NCBI GenBank assembly: GCA_038251625.1
Contig: JBBSBE010000017.1
Location: 1-44,187, forward strand
Direction of reading: 5' to 3'
Source of the DNA: JBBQXK01 sp038251625
GTDB taxonomy: Bacteria > Pseudomonadota > Alphaproteobacteria > Rhodobacterales > Rhodobacteraceae
Length of the DNA stretch: 44,187 nt
The first letter of the stretch is position 1, and every line of letters starts with the position of its first letter. Position numbers and translations under genes: made by a program. Below the pieces are notes generated by a model. The model ran no database searches. It worked only from the letters and a program-made list of their open reading frames with translations, and had not been told where the DNA came from. Below, in pieces: positions 24,910 through 33,473 of this stretch.

Positions 24910-26430
24910 CTAGTACCAATAGCCGGTGGCCAGAAGGCCAAAGCTGATGGCCGCGCCCTTGGACGTGGTAGATTTCAGCCGCGCGCTAACGACCGTCGCG
25001 CTGGGTGTCTGCGGCGTGACCCAGACATCGGCATCCGAACAATGGCCCGGCGTCACCACCGGGACCGAGGCAGTCAGAAAGGCGACAGGGAAGGTCCACG
25101 GCGTGTTGTTGCTGCGATACAGGGCGCCGTCTGCCACGTTGGTGGTCGCGGCGGTCAAAGCCGTGCTCCAGCAAAGCTGCAAACCGCATGCAAACCGGCG
25201 ATAACGTCCGTTCGCATTATTACCCGCCTCGATCACCGCACCGGTTGGAATGCCGCCCGACTGGCTGACGGCGCCGATGACGTTGGCAGCGGTGTAGATC
25301 GACCGCCAAGCGCCCCAAACAAAGGGCGACACACCGGAAGAGACCCGGGTAAAGATCGCGGGCTCGACTTGGCCTTCAAGCAGCGTGGCGATCTGGGCTA
25401 CGCGTCCGTCGTTTCGTGGAACAACCAGACAGGTTCCGTTTGTAAAGGCGGGTGGCCTGTTGGCGGTGTCCGGCAGGATATCGAAGACGCCAAAGGTGCG
25501 CGCCGCGTTGAGATCGTTGCCGGGGGCGGGGCTGCCCTCGCTCTGGCCACCGGTTGTTGTCGCACCGACCTTCAGCAATCGGCCCGCCGTGGTGTCACCA
25601 GCGCTTTGCGTCACGGCACTGCCTGTGATCGGCACACTGACGTTCAGTGCGGACGTCGACAGAGAGGCACGCTGCGTGCCGCCTGTGACGAACCCCAGCT
25701 GATTGGCCGCGGGGTGCGTGAGGCCGGTATCGGGATCGGTTTCAAACCGCAGGGCGGGCGAGGCGGATGTACCCTCTGGCAACCTTGCCCCCTGTGGCAG
25801 GCTGACAGCGCCATCTGCCGCTGCCGCCGTCAGCGCCGTGAGAAAGGCTGAACCGTCGGCGCTGACCTTGACCGAAAAATCTGCGTTTCCCGCAAGCCCC
25901 ATTTCGGCACGGCCGGAAAAACCGGACTGGAACAGCAGGCTTGCCGTGTCAGCGGCACCCGCCTTGTTGATCTTGAGCTGATGTCCGGCGCCGGCATGGT
26001 TCAATAGCGTTGCCGGGGCAGAAACGCTCAGCCGGTTCACGGCGTCGGCGGTTGTGTTTACACCAACCGTGGCAGCAACAAGATCCAGATCGCCACCATC
26101 GCGCCAGTCATCATCACGCCAGATAACATCGCGGTTTTCAGCCAGCACAAACGCCCGCCAGCCGGGTTGCGGCTGACGAAACACCCATGCGCCGTTCTGA
26201 TAGGTCGCCAGCGCCCCCGCCGCCCCGGCCCATTCTCCAGCTGCGCCATTGGCCACGATGTGGCGATCGCCCTCGGACGATGTGACCGGTGGCACCGTGC
26301 GCGTCCTGTCGGCGACAGTCAGCTGCACAAGCGCATCCAGAACCAGCAGCGCCTCGTTGTGGGTGACGTGTTTCTGGGCCTGTGCTGCCATCAGCAAGGG
26401 TAGGGACAGATTGGCGGAGATATCCGGCAT
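24910..26430 (-). CDS. DUF2793 protein, phage/GTA spike-like
   Basis: 506 residues. The N-terminal 110 residues form the DUF2793 pattern (LSLPLLMAAQAQKHVTHNEA, LVQLTV, then GDRHIVANGAAGEWAG and YQNGAWVFRQPQPGW). The middle is low-complexity beta-rich repeats of the tail-fibre style (DPDTGLTHPAANQLGFVTGG is a typical spike segment). The C-terminus (about 330-506) is another beta-rich region ending GLLATGYWY. Proteins with this domain are found in phage tails and, as I recall, in the gene transfer agent head-spike genes of Rhodobacter, which also lie apart from the main GTA cluster. No other phage gene is adjacent. A decayed insertion sequence lies just upstream. Confidence 0.75.
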   Translation of the reverse strand: MPDISANLSLPLLMAAQAQKHVTHNEALLVLDALVQLTVADRTRTVPPVTSSEGDRHIVANGAAGEWAGAAGALATYQNGAWVFRQPQPGWRAFVLAENRDVIWRDDDWRDGGDLDLVAATVGVNTTADAVNRLSVSAPATLLNHAGAGHQLKINKAGAADTASLLFQSGFSGRAEMGLAGNADFSVKVSADGSAFLTALTAAAADGAVSLPQGARLPEGTSASPALRFETDPDTGLTHPAANQLGFVTGGTQRASLSTSALNVSVPITGSAVTQSAGDTTAGRLLKVGATTTGGQSEGSPAPGNDLNAARTFGVFDILPDTANRPPAFTNGTCLVVPRNDGRVAQIATLLEGQVEPAIFTRVSSGVSPFVWGAWRSIYTAANVIGAVSQSGGIPTGAVIEAGNNANGRYRRFACGLQLCWSTALTAATTNVADGALYRSNNTPWTFPVAFLTASVPVVTPGHCSDADVWVTPQTPSATVVSARLKSTTSKGAAISFGLLATGYWY

Positions 26431-26550
26431 GTTGCGCTCTCTTGCGGCTCAATGATCCAAGCAGACGCTATGCAGGTTGCTTAAAGAATCATTTACGCCA
26501 GCGCGCGGAGCCTTCCGTGCCCGGCGTGGCGAGCCCGCCTTCGCTCGTGA

Positions 26551-26554
26551 CTAG
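26551..26554. repeat. left CTAG target-site copy of the IS5-family element
   Basis: CTAG directly before the left inverted repeat; the same four bases follow the right end at 27440-27443. IS5-group elements are known to duplicate a CTAG-like target. Confidence 0.6.
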
Positions 26555-27439
26555 GCCGTGTTGACAAAAGGGATTCGCAGGGCACGCTGACTGTGATTCA
26601 AGCTGGTGTCCACGATGGAGACCAACGTGGCCCGAGAGCCGATGTCGGACGATGAATGGTCGTTTCACGAGCGCTTCATTCTGTCTGTCCGTACCCCGAA
26701 TGGGCGCAAACCCATCAACCATCGGCCTGTTCCGGATGGGATTTTGTGGATAGCCCGCACGAGGTAGCCGTGGCGTGATCTGCCGGAAGAGTTCGGGAAA
26801 TGGTCCACCGTCTACCGCCAGTTCCGACGCCGGACGCTGGCCGGTCTATAGGAGCAGATTATGCAGGCCCTGAACGAGAGTAGGCTTGTGCCAGATGCGC
26901 TCCAGATGATCGACATTGAGCCGGTGAACGCCACCGGTTCGAGTGAACCGGCGACGGTGGTTCGCGCCCATCATCAGGCAGCGGGCGCAAAACGGGGGCT
27001 CCGAGACAGGGTTTCGGCCGCTCGCGCGGTGGCTTCACGACCAAGATCCACCTGCGCGTCAACGGCGCAGGCCCGCCTATGAGGACTGACATCACGCCAG
27101 GGCAGACATCAGACTATCTGGGCTTTGATCTGGTCAAGGACAACAACCTGCCCGAACCCAGCGTCCTGCTGGCAGATCGCGACTATGACTCTGACAATGT
27201 TCTTAAAACCATGGAAGCACGCAACGTCGTGCCAATGATACCCATGCGGAAATCCAGAAAGCTGCGCGTCGCTGTTGATCGCAGACTCTACAAACTGCGC
27301 AACCTCGTCGAAAGGTGCTTCAACGAGCTGAAAAATGCCCGACGCGTCGCCACCCGCTACGACAAAACTGCCGAAAGCTTCCTGGGCTTCATCGACATCA
27401 CGTCAATCCGCCTCCGGCTCCGCCATTTGTCAACATGAC
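26555..27439 (+). mobile_element. decayed IS5-family insertion sequence, about 885 bp
   Basis: The ends are inverted repeats: GCCGTGTTGACAAA at 26555-26568 and its complement TTTGTCAACATGAC at 27426-27439, 12 of 14 bases matching. CTAG flanks both ends. Inside is one transposase-like gene on the plus strand that is broken by stops and a frameshift. The element lies in the gap between the DUF2793 gene and the RTX-DUF4214 gene and interrupts no recognisable gene. It is probably immobile unless a relative supplies transposase. Confidence 0.85.
26615..27438 (+). pseudogene. IS5-family transposase, inactivated
   Basis: The reading frame starts at ATG 26615 (MSDDEW, then FILSVRTPNGR) and shows the helix-turn-helix part WRDLPEEFGKWSTVYRQFRR. 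It has in-frame stops at 26765 and 26849, an apparent in-frame insertion of about 36 bases after MID (near 26914-26950, with the inverted repeat CCGGTTC/GAACCGG), and a frameshift near 27000. The C-terminal catalytic part is intact as an open frame at 27079-27438 (LLADRDYDSDNV with the second Asp, then RNLVERCFNELKNARRVATR with the Glu). The expected full sequence is from my memory of related elements, so the exact insertion size is approximate. Confidence 0.83.
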
Positions 27440-27443
27440 CTAG
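27440..27443. repeat. right CTAG target-site copy of the IS5-family element
   Basis: CTAG immediately after the right inverted repeat, matching the left copy at 26551-26554. Confidence 0.6.
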
Positions 27444-27488
27444 CGCGCAGAGAGGCAGGGCATCTTCCTCACGTCGGCAAACGTGCCC

Positions 27489-30404
27489 CTAGAACTGAAA
27501 GACACTGTCCGTAAAAGTGGCCAAGGTCGTATGCTCAAACGTCACGCTGACATTGCCTTGTATGAAAAGAACGTCGGCGCCAGCCTGTGTCATATGTGCC
27601 CGTGCAGATGCGGCATCGTCATAGCCAAAGCCTGAGAACTGTACCTGATCCCACGGCTCGAACCCGATGACCCGGTCGTGTCCGGGCGCATCGGCGCGGA
27701 ACACGAAGCGATCGACATTCAGTCCACCGAACAGGATATCGTCGCCCGCCCCACCCTCCAGCCTGTCATCGACACCACGCGACCGCATCCAATCGAGAAG
27801 AGGGGTGGCACTGGTACGAATGAACTCTGCGCTTTGGGCAAAAGCCTCGACCACCTGCGCGCGGTCGCGGGTGCCGGCGGCCAGATGGCCAGTCCATGAA
27901 GCAAAGCCCCCGGGATCCGGCGCGCGGTTCAAGACGTTGCGATATAGCAGCGTCACGAATTCGGCATCGCTTGTCGTGCCATAGACGGTCTGAAACTCGC
28001 GGCTGCCCACAAAGCCCGTGACCACCGAACGATAGCTCGCCCCCTCGGCCAGTCGATCCGTCCAGCCCAGAAAACCCGCCACGTCGGGGTTGCGCCCCAA
28101 CGTGGCCTGATACAGCCGGAAAACATCGTCCGAGAAGGCCATGCGCAACCCTTCGCCCGAGAATGTCATGGCGCCATTGGCACTGGTTTGACGATATTCA
28201 TTGCTGTCAGAAAAACCTGTGACCACGGCGGCGCGGCTGCGCGCCCCGCTGTCCAGGAGGCCCGTCCAATGCGCAAGACCGGCAGAATCCGGGCTGCGAT
28301 GCAGCACGTTGAGGTAAAGCAGTGTCACAAAGCCGACGGTGTCGAGGGCGCCGTAGACGCTGGTGAATTCACGGCTTGCGACAAAGCCTTGCGCGGCATC
28401 GGTTACGCTGCGCCCGCCCGTGTAAAGCTGCGCGTGCCAGTTCAGAAAACCGGCCAGATCGGGATCGCGGTCAAGCGTGGCATGGTAGAGCCGATAAACC
28501 TGGCCCGCCACGTTATCCCAAGCCTGACGCACGTTTCCGCCAAAGAGCGTATCATGTCCGGCCCCTCCAATCAGACTGTCGGCACCAAGCCCCCCCTCCA
28601 GCGTGTCATTGCCTGCCCCACCGGTCAGCGTATCGGCACCGGTGCCGCCCATCAGGCGCAGGTTCGGCGGGGGCGGCGGTACGGTGGGCGGCACTGATTC
28701 GGGCGGCGGGGAGGGTGTGATCGATACATGCGTCAGATCACGCAGATCGTCGATCTTCACGTCGCTGGCCCGCAAGGGGCGTCCGTCGGACCGGATGATG
28801 ATCACCCGCTCGTTGCCTATAAGCAGCTCTGCCCCGTTCGCCGTCTGCGTGAAACCGATTGCCCCGAGCGTGTAGAAGCGACCCAGCTCTGCCAGATCCA
28901 GCCGGTCGATCCCGGGTTCGAAATCGGCAATCGTGTCGACCACGCCGTCGGGGCGAAGCACAAAGATATCGGCCCCTGCGCCGCCGTATAGAATGTCGCT
29001 GCCGCCACCGTCCACGATGATATCGTCGCCCGCCCCACCGCGGATCGTGTCGGCCCCCGCGCCGCCAACGATCTGGTCACGCCCCGCACCACCAGTGTAG
29101 GTCTGCCCTGTATCGCCAAGCCGAATGGCCACGCCGATGGGCCCAAGGTCCGCACGCAGTTGCGTGATGCCGCCATCGGCCCCTCCCCCCGCCACAAAGA
29201 GGTCGAGCCCGCCCGCCCGTCCGCGCATCGCCAGCGCCGCCGGGTTGGTCATGGCGGTAGCAGTGGTGTCGGCAAGCGTGGCCAGATGCACGAGCCGACC
29301 GTCGGGCAGAAGCGTCATCAGCGACACGCCGTCATCCGAACCACCCGCCGCCACATAGATCTGTCCGTCCATCACGGTCGCAGACAAAGCGGTGATGCCC
29401 GCGAACCGCGTGCCAAGCTCATCCAGAACCTGGTCGTGCAGAACAAGGCTGTTGTCGGCCATCATCTCGACCACCGACAGCGTGCCGCTGCCTGCCGCGC
29501 CGACCAGCAGAAAGATGCGTTCACCCACCGTCACGGCCTCGATCACCGTGCCGTTGTCGATGAACATGCCATGGCCATCATCCAGCCGGGGGCCTCGGGT
29601 CAATTGCCCTGCGGCATCCATCTTCAGGACCGTGATGTTGTCCTGCCCGCCCGAAAGGGTGACGATCCAAGTCTGCGCCCCTCGCGCGACAGTGACCATC
29701 GCGGTGATGTCACGTCCGCCGCTGGCAGCCGTGCCCGTATCGATGGCCGTTGATTGCGGAATCCGTGTCAGTTGCCCCGCGCCACTGTCTTCCCAGACGT
29801 CGAGCCCTTTTCCGGCTCGGTCGGCCATGACCAGAAAACTGCGCCCACCGACCACAGCCACAGCCGAAGCGATGACCGTGCCACTTTCGATTCCGGCGCC
29901 CTGCTGCACAAGGCTTGGCGCAGCCGCCGCAGCGCCGTTCGTACCGATCGAAAAGGCCTCAACCGCTGTGCCCTGGCGCCCGAAGGCAAGCAGGCCCGGG
30001 GCGCTTTGGCCCTGGGCCAGGTGCAATTGCCGCGGCGCATCAAGGCTGCCGCTGGTTGCAAAAGGGCTCTGGCCGACAATTGCCAGCCCATTCAACGGAT
30101 CAAGCGTCAGCACCCCACCGCCCTGGGCGCTGGCGCTGTAGAGCCGCAGACCTGCTGCCGTGTCGGCCAGCACCAGATCGGCAAGCGAAATCAGATAGCC
30201 GCCCGGTGCGGCAAACCGTGTCGCGACATCCCGAAGGGTGACCATCGCCGCCCCATCCCCACCCATTAACCCAAAATCGAACATCGAAGCCGCCGGTGGC
30301 TGGGGCGGGGGCATATTCGGGCTGGGACGTGGCCTTTCCCGCGAAGACGAATCAAACTTCGCCGAACATCCCGCCGGGTTGCGGCGGCGGAGCGGTTGCG
30401 ACAT
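27489..30404 (-). CDS. large RTX and DUF4214 protein, probable type I secretion substrate
   Basis: Up to 971 residues. The N-terminal half (about 45-425) is a string of beta repeats of propeller type (units such as GGRSFLVMADRAGKGLDVW and GQIYVAAGGSDDGVSLMTLL). Then come RTX calcium nonapeptides (433-481 and 583-623; GGAGADTIRGGAGDDI style) separated by a proline-rich linker (PPPESVPPTVPPPPP), and two DUF4214 pairs (about 638-740 and 760-860). A C-terminal module (878-971) has more RTX and ends DSVFQF. There is no signal peptide, as expected for type I export. Start at 30404 has AGGTGG upstream; ATG at 30284 is a plausible alternative because the first 40 residues look unstructured. No export ABC genes for it are adjacent. 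Confidence 0.8.
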   Translation of the reverse strand: MSQPLRRRNPAGCSAKFDSSSRERPRPSPNMPPPQPPAASMFDFGLMGGDGAAMVTLRDVATRFAAPGGYLISLADLVLADTAAGLRLYSASAQGGGVLTLDPLNGLAIVGQSPFATSGSLDAPRQLHLAQGQSAPGLLAFGRQGTAVEAFSIGTNGAAAAAPSLVQQGAGIESGTVIASAVAVVGGRSFLVMADRAGKGLDVWEDSGAGQLTRIPQSTAIDTGTAASGGRDITAMVTVARGAQTWIVTLSGGQDNITVLKMDAAGQLTRGPRLDDGHGMFIDNGTVIEAVTVGERIFLLVGAAGSGTLSVVEMMADNSLVLHDQVLDELGTRFAGITALSATVMDGQIYVAAGGSDDGVSLMTLLPDGRLVHLATLADTTATAMTNPAALAMRGRAGGLDLFVAGGGADGGITQLRADLGPIGVAIRLGDTGQTYTGGAGRDQIVGGAGADTIRGGAGDDIIVDGGGSDILYGGAGADIFVLRPDGVVDTIADFEPGIDRLDLAELGRFYTLGAIGFTQTANGAELLIGNERVIIIRSDGRPLRASDVKIDDLRDLTHVSITPSPPPESVPPTVPPPPPNLRLMGGTGADTLTGGAGNDTLEGGLGADSLIGGAGHDTLFGGNVRQAWDNVAGQVYRLYHATLDRDPDLAGFLNWHAQLYTGGRSVTDAAQGFVASREFTSVYGALDTVGFVTLLYLNVLHRSPDSAGLAHWTGLLDSGARSRAAVVTGFSDSNEYRQTSANGAMTFSGEGLRMAFSDDVFRLYQATLGRNPDVAGFLGWTDRLAEGASYRSVVTGFVGSREFQTVYGTTSDAEFVTLLYRNVLNRAPDPGGFASWTGHLAAGTRDRAQVVEAFAQSAEFIRTSATPLLDWMRSRGVDDRLEGGAGDDILFGGLNVDRFVFRADAPGHDRVIGFEPWDQVQFSGFGYDDAASARAHMTQAGADVLFIQGNVSVTFEHTTLATFTDSVFQF
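28530..29110 (-). repeat. RTX calcium-binding nonapeptide repeats
   Basis: Two blocks of GGxGxDxLx-type nonapeptides in the protein (about 433-481 and 583-623), with the DNA repeats visible as repeated GGCGCGGGGGC-like units. They should fold into calcium-bound beta rolls outside the cell. Confidence 0.8.
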
Positions 30405-30449
30405 CTAGGGGGCCACCTGTCAGAGCTGTCGCTGCAGAAAGGTCTGCCG

Positions 30450-31388
30450 ATGCCCGCCCCGCCACCCCCAGCCGCGCCCGTCAGGATCACCATCCTGCTT
30501 TGCACATGGAACGGGGCCACGCATCTGGAGGCGCAGCTGGCCTCTTATCTTGCACAAGAGGGGGCAGCCTGGGATCTTTGGATCAGCGATGATGGGTCGA
30601 CCGACGGCACGCGGGCGATTCTGCAGCGGTTCCGCGAGGCCCATGGCGCAGACCGGCAGATCCGGCTGATCGACGGACCGGGGCGGGGGGCTTCAGCGAA
30701 TTTTCTTTCTCTGCTTGGCCATCCTGACCTGCCCGATGGGCCCGTGGCCCTATCGGATCAGGACGACGTCTGGATGCCGCACAAACTCGCGAGGGCGCTC
30801 GCAGGTCTGGCCCGGGCGGGCGACATGGCGATTTACAGTGCGCAAAGCCTCCACACCGATGCCGGGCTGCGCGTGGTCGGCCAGTCGCAGCCGCCGCGCC
30901 GGCCGCCCAGCTTTGCAAATGCGCTGGTGCAAAACGTGGTCAGTGGCCACAGCCTTGCCCTGAGCGCCGGGGCGCGGCGGCTGGCGGTGCGGGCGGGGGT
31001 TCCCCGCGTTCCCTATCACGACTGGTGGCTTTATCAGCTGGTCTCAGGAGCGGGGGGGCGAGTGGAGATCGACCCGGAACCCGTGCTTTGGTATCGTCAG
31101 CACGCGCTGAACGCGATGGGCGCGCATCAGGGCGCGCGGGCTACAGCGCTGCGGATGGGTCAGGTGCTTGGCCGAAGTTACGCTGGCTGGACCGCCGAGA
31201 ACGCGGCGGCGCTTGCCGTTGCGGGGGACCTTCTGACCACCGGAAACAGGCAATTGCTGACTGATTTTCGGTCATTGCCCGGCAGCGGGCCCGGGCGGGC
31301 GGCCGGTCTTGCCCGGCTGGGCGTCCATCGCCAGAGCCGTACCGCCACGGCCGGATTGTGGCTGGCGGCGATGTTTGGCCGGGTCTGA
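30450..31388 (+). CDS. family 2 glycosyltransferase
   Basis: 312 residues with a GT-A fold. The N-terminal strand ITILLCTWNGATHLEAQLAS, the nucleotide-binding WISDDGSTDGT and the metal site SDQDDVWMPHK (DxD region) are typical of GT2 rhamnosyl- or related transferases. A later HDWWLYQLVS gives the acceptor-side ED/DW-type motif. No membrane segments. The ATG at 30450 follows AAAGGT; the frame is open from 30396. It heads the polysaccharide region, divergent from the RTX gene and convergent with the kpsT gene, whose stop lies 11 bases further on. Confidence 0.87.
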   Translation: MPAPPPPAAPVRITILLCTWNGATHLEAQLASYLAQEGAAWDLWISDDGSTDGTRAILQRFREAHGADRQIRLIDGPGRGASANFLSLLGHPDLPDGPVALSDQDDVWMPHKLARALAGLARAGDMAIYSAQSLHTDAGLRVVGQSQPPRRPPSFANALVQNVVSGHSLALSAGARRLAVRAGVPRVPYHDWWLYQLVSGAGGRVEIDPEPVLWYRQHALNAMGAHQGARATALRMGQVLGRSYAGWTAENAAALAVAGDLLTTGNRQLLTDFRSLPGSGPGRAAGLARLGVHRQSRTATAGLWLAAMFGRV

Positions 31389-31399
31389 CGTGGGACCGG

Positions 31400-32062
31400 T
31401 TAGCCGCCCTTGGCCATGTTGCGGTTGTGGTGCGCAATGGCGTCCTCGATCCGCTCATGGTAGGTCAAAACCCCGTTTTCCAGCACCGCCCCCGCATTGC
31501 ATAGCTGGCGCAACTGGTCGACAGCATGCGACACGACCACCGCCCCCGCACCCGCCATACGCGCCTTGAAGAGCGCATCGCTACGCGCGCGGAACGACGC
31601 GTCGCCAACCGCCGTCACCTCATCCACAAGGTAGGTGTCAAACTGGATGCCCATCGAGACCCCGAAAGCCAGGCGCGATTTCATGCCCGAGGAATATGTC
31701 CGGAACGGCAACCGGAAATGCACCCCAAGCCCAGCGAAATCCTCGACGAAATCGACAAGCTCGTCGGCATCCACGCCGTAGATGCGGGCGACGAACCGGG
31801 TGTTCTGCGCCCCGGTCAGATCGCCGTGGAACGAACCCCCGAAACCGACTGGCCAGGAAATCGTACCGGTGGAAACGATCCGCCCGGACGTCGGCTCAAG
31901 CGTGCCCGCGATCATCTGCAAAAGCGACGACTTGCCCGCCCCATTGCGCCCCAACAGCGCCACCGAGCGACCGCTGGGAAAGATGGTGTCGATGTCGCGT
32001 GCCACTGTCTTGGCCTGGCCGTCCAGGCGGAAGGTCTTGAACACATGTTCGAAGCGGATCAT
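31400..32062 (-). CDS. kpsT: capsule polysaccharide ABC transporter, ATP-binding protein
   Basis: ATPase of the ABC-2 type capsule exporter, partner of KpsM. 220 residues, the length of KpsT/CtrD. Walker A is GRNGAGKSS (38-46), the signature is YSSGMKSRL (123-131), Walker B is TYLVDE (143-148) and the switch His is 179 (VVSHA). The ATG at 32062 fits the family start MIRFEHVFKTF; the frame is open to 32125. It follows kpsE by 22 bases on the same strand, while its membrane partner is on the opposite strand. The gene lacks the extra C-terminal sugar-binding domain seen in Wzt. Confidence 0.92.
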   Translation of the reverse strand: MIRFEHVFKTFRLDGQAKTVARDIDTIFPSGRSVALLGRNGAGKSSLLQMIAGTLEPTSGRIVSTGTISWPVGFGGSFHGDLTGAQNTRFVARIYGVDADELVDFVEDFAGLGVHFRLPFRTYSSGMKSRLAFGVSMGIQFDTYLVDEVTAVGDASFRARSDALFKARMAGAGAVVVSHAVDQLRQLCNAGAVLENGVLTYHERIEDAIAHHNRNMAKGG

Positions 32063-32084
32063 GGCGTGGTCCGGGGATGGGGGC

Positions 32085-33473
32085 CTAGCGGCGGTCGCGG
32101 ACCGAATAGAAGACCAGCACGACAATCGACCAGATCAGGAAGATGAACAGCGTTCCCATCGCCAGTAGCGTGAACCTTCGCGGGTATTGCGCAGTCTCTG
32201 CCATGGTGGGCTGCATGTAGGCCGCAAGATACCGGCTGGTGCGCCGGGCGCTGGCCAGTGCGCCATCATAGATCGCAAGCGCCGATGTATAGGCGCGTTC
32301 GGCGAACTCGCGGTCCACCGCAAGGCGTTCGTATTCACCCACAAGATCGGCCATTACCGCAGCACCCGCACCGGACACGCCCAGCCCGAGCTTTGCACGT
32401 TCGGCCGTTATGCGCGCCTCGATCACCTCAAGCCGGCGTTCGGCTTGCACCATGCGCGGGTCGTCAGCGCGTGTGGTATCGCGCAGAAGATCGATATCTA
32501 TCAGCATGGTCGCCTGCTGGCCTTGCAGGGTCGCCAACAGGCCCTGCTGGCTTTGGATATCCATCTCGGGGTTCACAAGCTGGTTGATGTTGCGAAACTT
32601 CGTGACCGCCGCACGCGCTGTCTTGAGCCGCTCCAGCGCTTCGTCCAGATCCTCGCGGGCATACCGGATCGCATCTTCACGCGCGATAGCACTGAGATCG
32701 TTGATCATTTCGGCGCATTTGGTGAAAAGAAGGCTGGCGATGGCGTGGGCATCGTCTGGATCGAACGCGCGCACCTCGACTTCCAGCAAGCCCGGCCCCT
32801 TGCCACGCGAAATCAACACCATGTCGTTCCAGTAGTCGACCATATCCTCGAGCGAAGCATCGGGGCTGAGCGTGAAGATCGGATCCTGCGCAGGCTTCGA
32901 CCAGATCGCGCGCAAGTCGAGCGCGGCATCGATGTCGGTGACAAGCTTCTGGCTCTGGATGAATTCGAACAGGATATCGGTATCGGACGAGCTTGAAGAT
33001 CCAGAAAGGCTGGTCAATCCGCCAAGGATATCAAGCGCAGAGCTTGCCTCTTCCCGCCGCACCGCAAAGCCCATCTTCGAGGCATATTGATCCTCCGCCC
33101 GCATCCACAGGTAGCTTGCCACGCCGATCGGGGGAAGGATGACGCAGACCAGAAAGCTGAGCAGCAGCATGTGGTGGCGCAGGCGCAACCTTGCGCGGCG
33201 CGCGGGCGGGCGCGCCGGAGCGACAAGCTTGGGCGCGGCCATGGGACCCCGGACCGGCCCCGGCAACGGCGTGGGGCGCGGCGGAACGGGGACAGGACGG
33301 GGCGGTGTGGCGGTTGCATTCGCGGCCCCCGGGGGGGTGGCGCTGCCCGCCGGTCCGGGCTTGTCGGCGGTTGACCCTGTCACTCTGCTGCCCCCGAGCG
33401 GTTGCGCGGTATCATGCGCAAGAGATAACGAATCTTGCACCAAAGCGCCAGAAGCCCGATAGACAGACCGCAT
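32085..33473 (-). CDS. kpsE: capsule polysaccharide export inner-membrane protein (KpsE/CtrB type)
   Basis: Periplasmic adaptor linking the ABC exporter to the outer-membrane channel. 462 residues from the ATG at 33473: a long cytoplasmic Pro/Ala-rich stretch (about 36-95), a first membrane helix (about 102-123, LLLSFLVCVILPPIGVASYL), a large periplasmic part with a coiled coil (about 245-400, EDLDEALERLKTARAAVTKF), and a second helix near the end (433-456). This topology defines the PCP-3/KpsE group. The frame is open to 33596, but the ATG at 33473 has AAGGTT upstream. That ATG overlaps the divergent kpsM ATG in a single CATG. kpsT follows. Confidence 0.88.
   Translation of the reverse strand: MRSVYRASGALVQDSLSLAHDTAQPLGGSRVTGSTADKPGPAGSATPPGAANATATPPRPVPVPPRPTPLPGPVRGPMAAPKLVAPARPPARRARLRLRHHMLLLSFLVCVILPPIGVASYLWMRAEDQYASKMGFAVRREEASSALDILGGLTSLSGSSSSSDTDILFEFIQSQKLVTDIDAALDLRAIWSKPAQDPIFTLSPDASLEDMVDYWNDMVLISRGKGPGLLEVEVRAFDPDDAHAIASLLFTKCAEMINDLSAIAREDAIRYAREDLDEALERLKTARAAVTKFRNINQLVNPEMDIQSQQGLLATLQGQQATMLIDIDLLRDTTRADDPRMVQAERRLEVIEARITAERAKLGLGVSGAGAAVMADLVGEYERLAVDREFAERAYTSALAIYDGALASARRTSRYLAAYMQPTMAETAQYPRRFTLLAMGTLFIFLIWSIVVLVFYSVRDRR

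Noticed and set aside
26615..27438. Programmed frameshift in the transposase
   Set aside because: Two in-frame stops lie ahead of the frame change, so simple decay explains it.
24910..27443. Prophage
   Set aside because: Only one spike-like gene and one decayed insertion sequence are present; no integrase, portal, capsid or lysis gene.
28530..29110. CRISPR-like repeats
   Set aside because: The periodic DNA pattern comes from RTX nonapeptide codons in a continuous reading frame.
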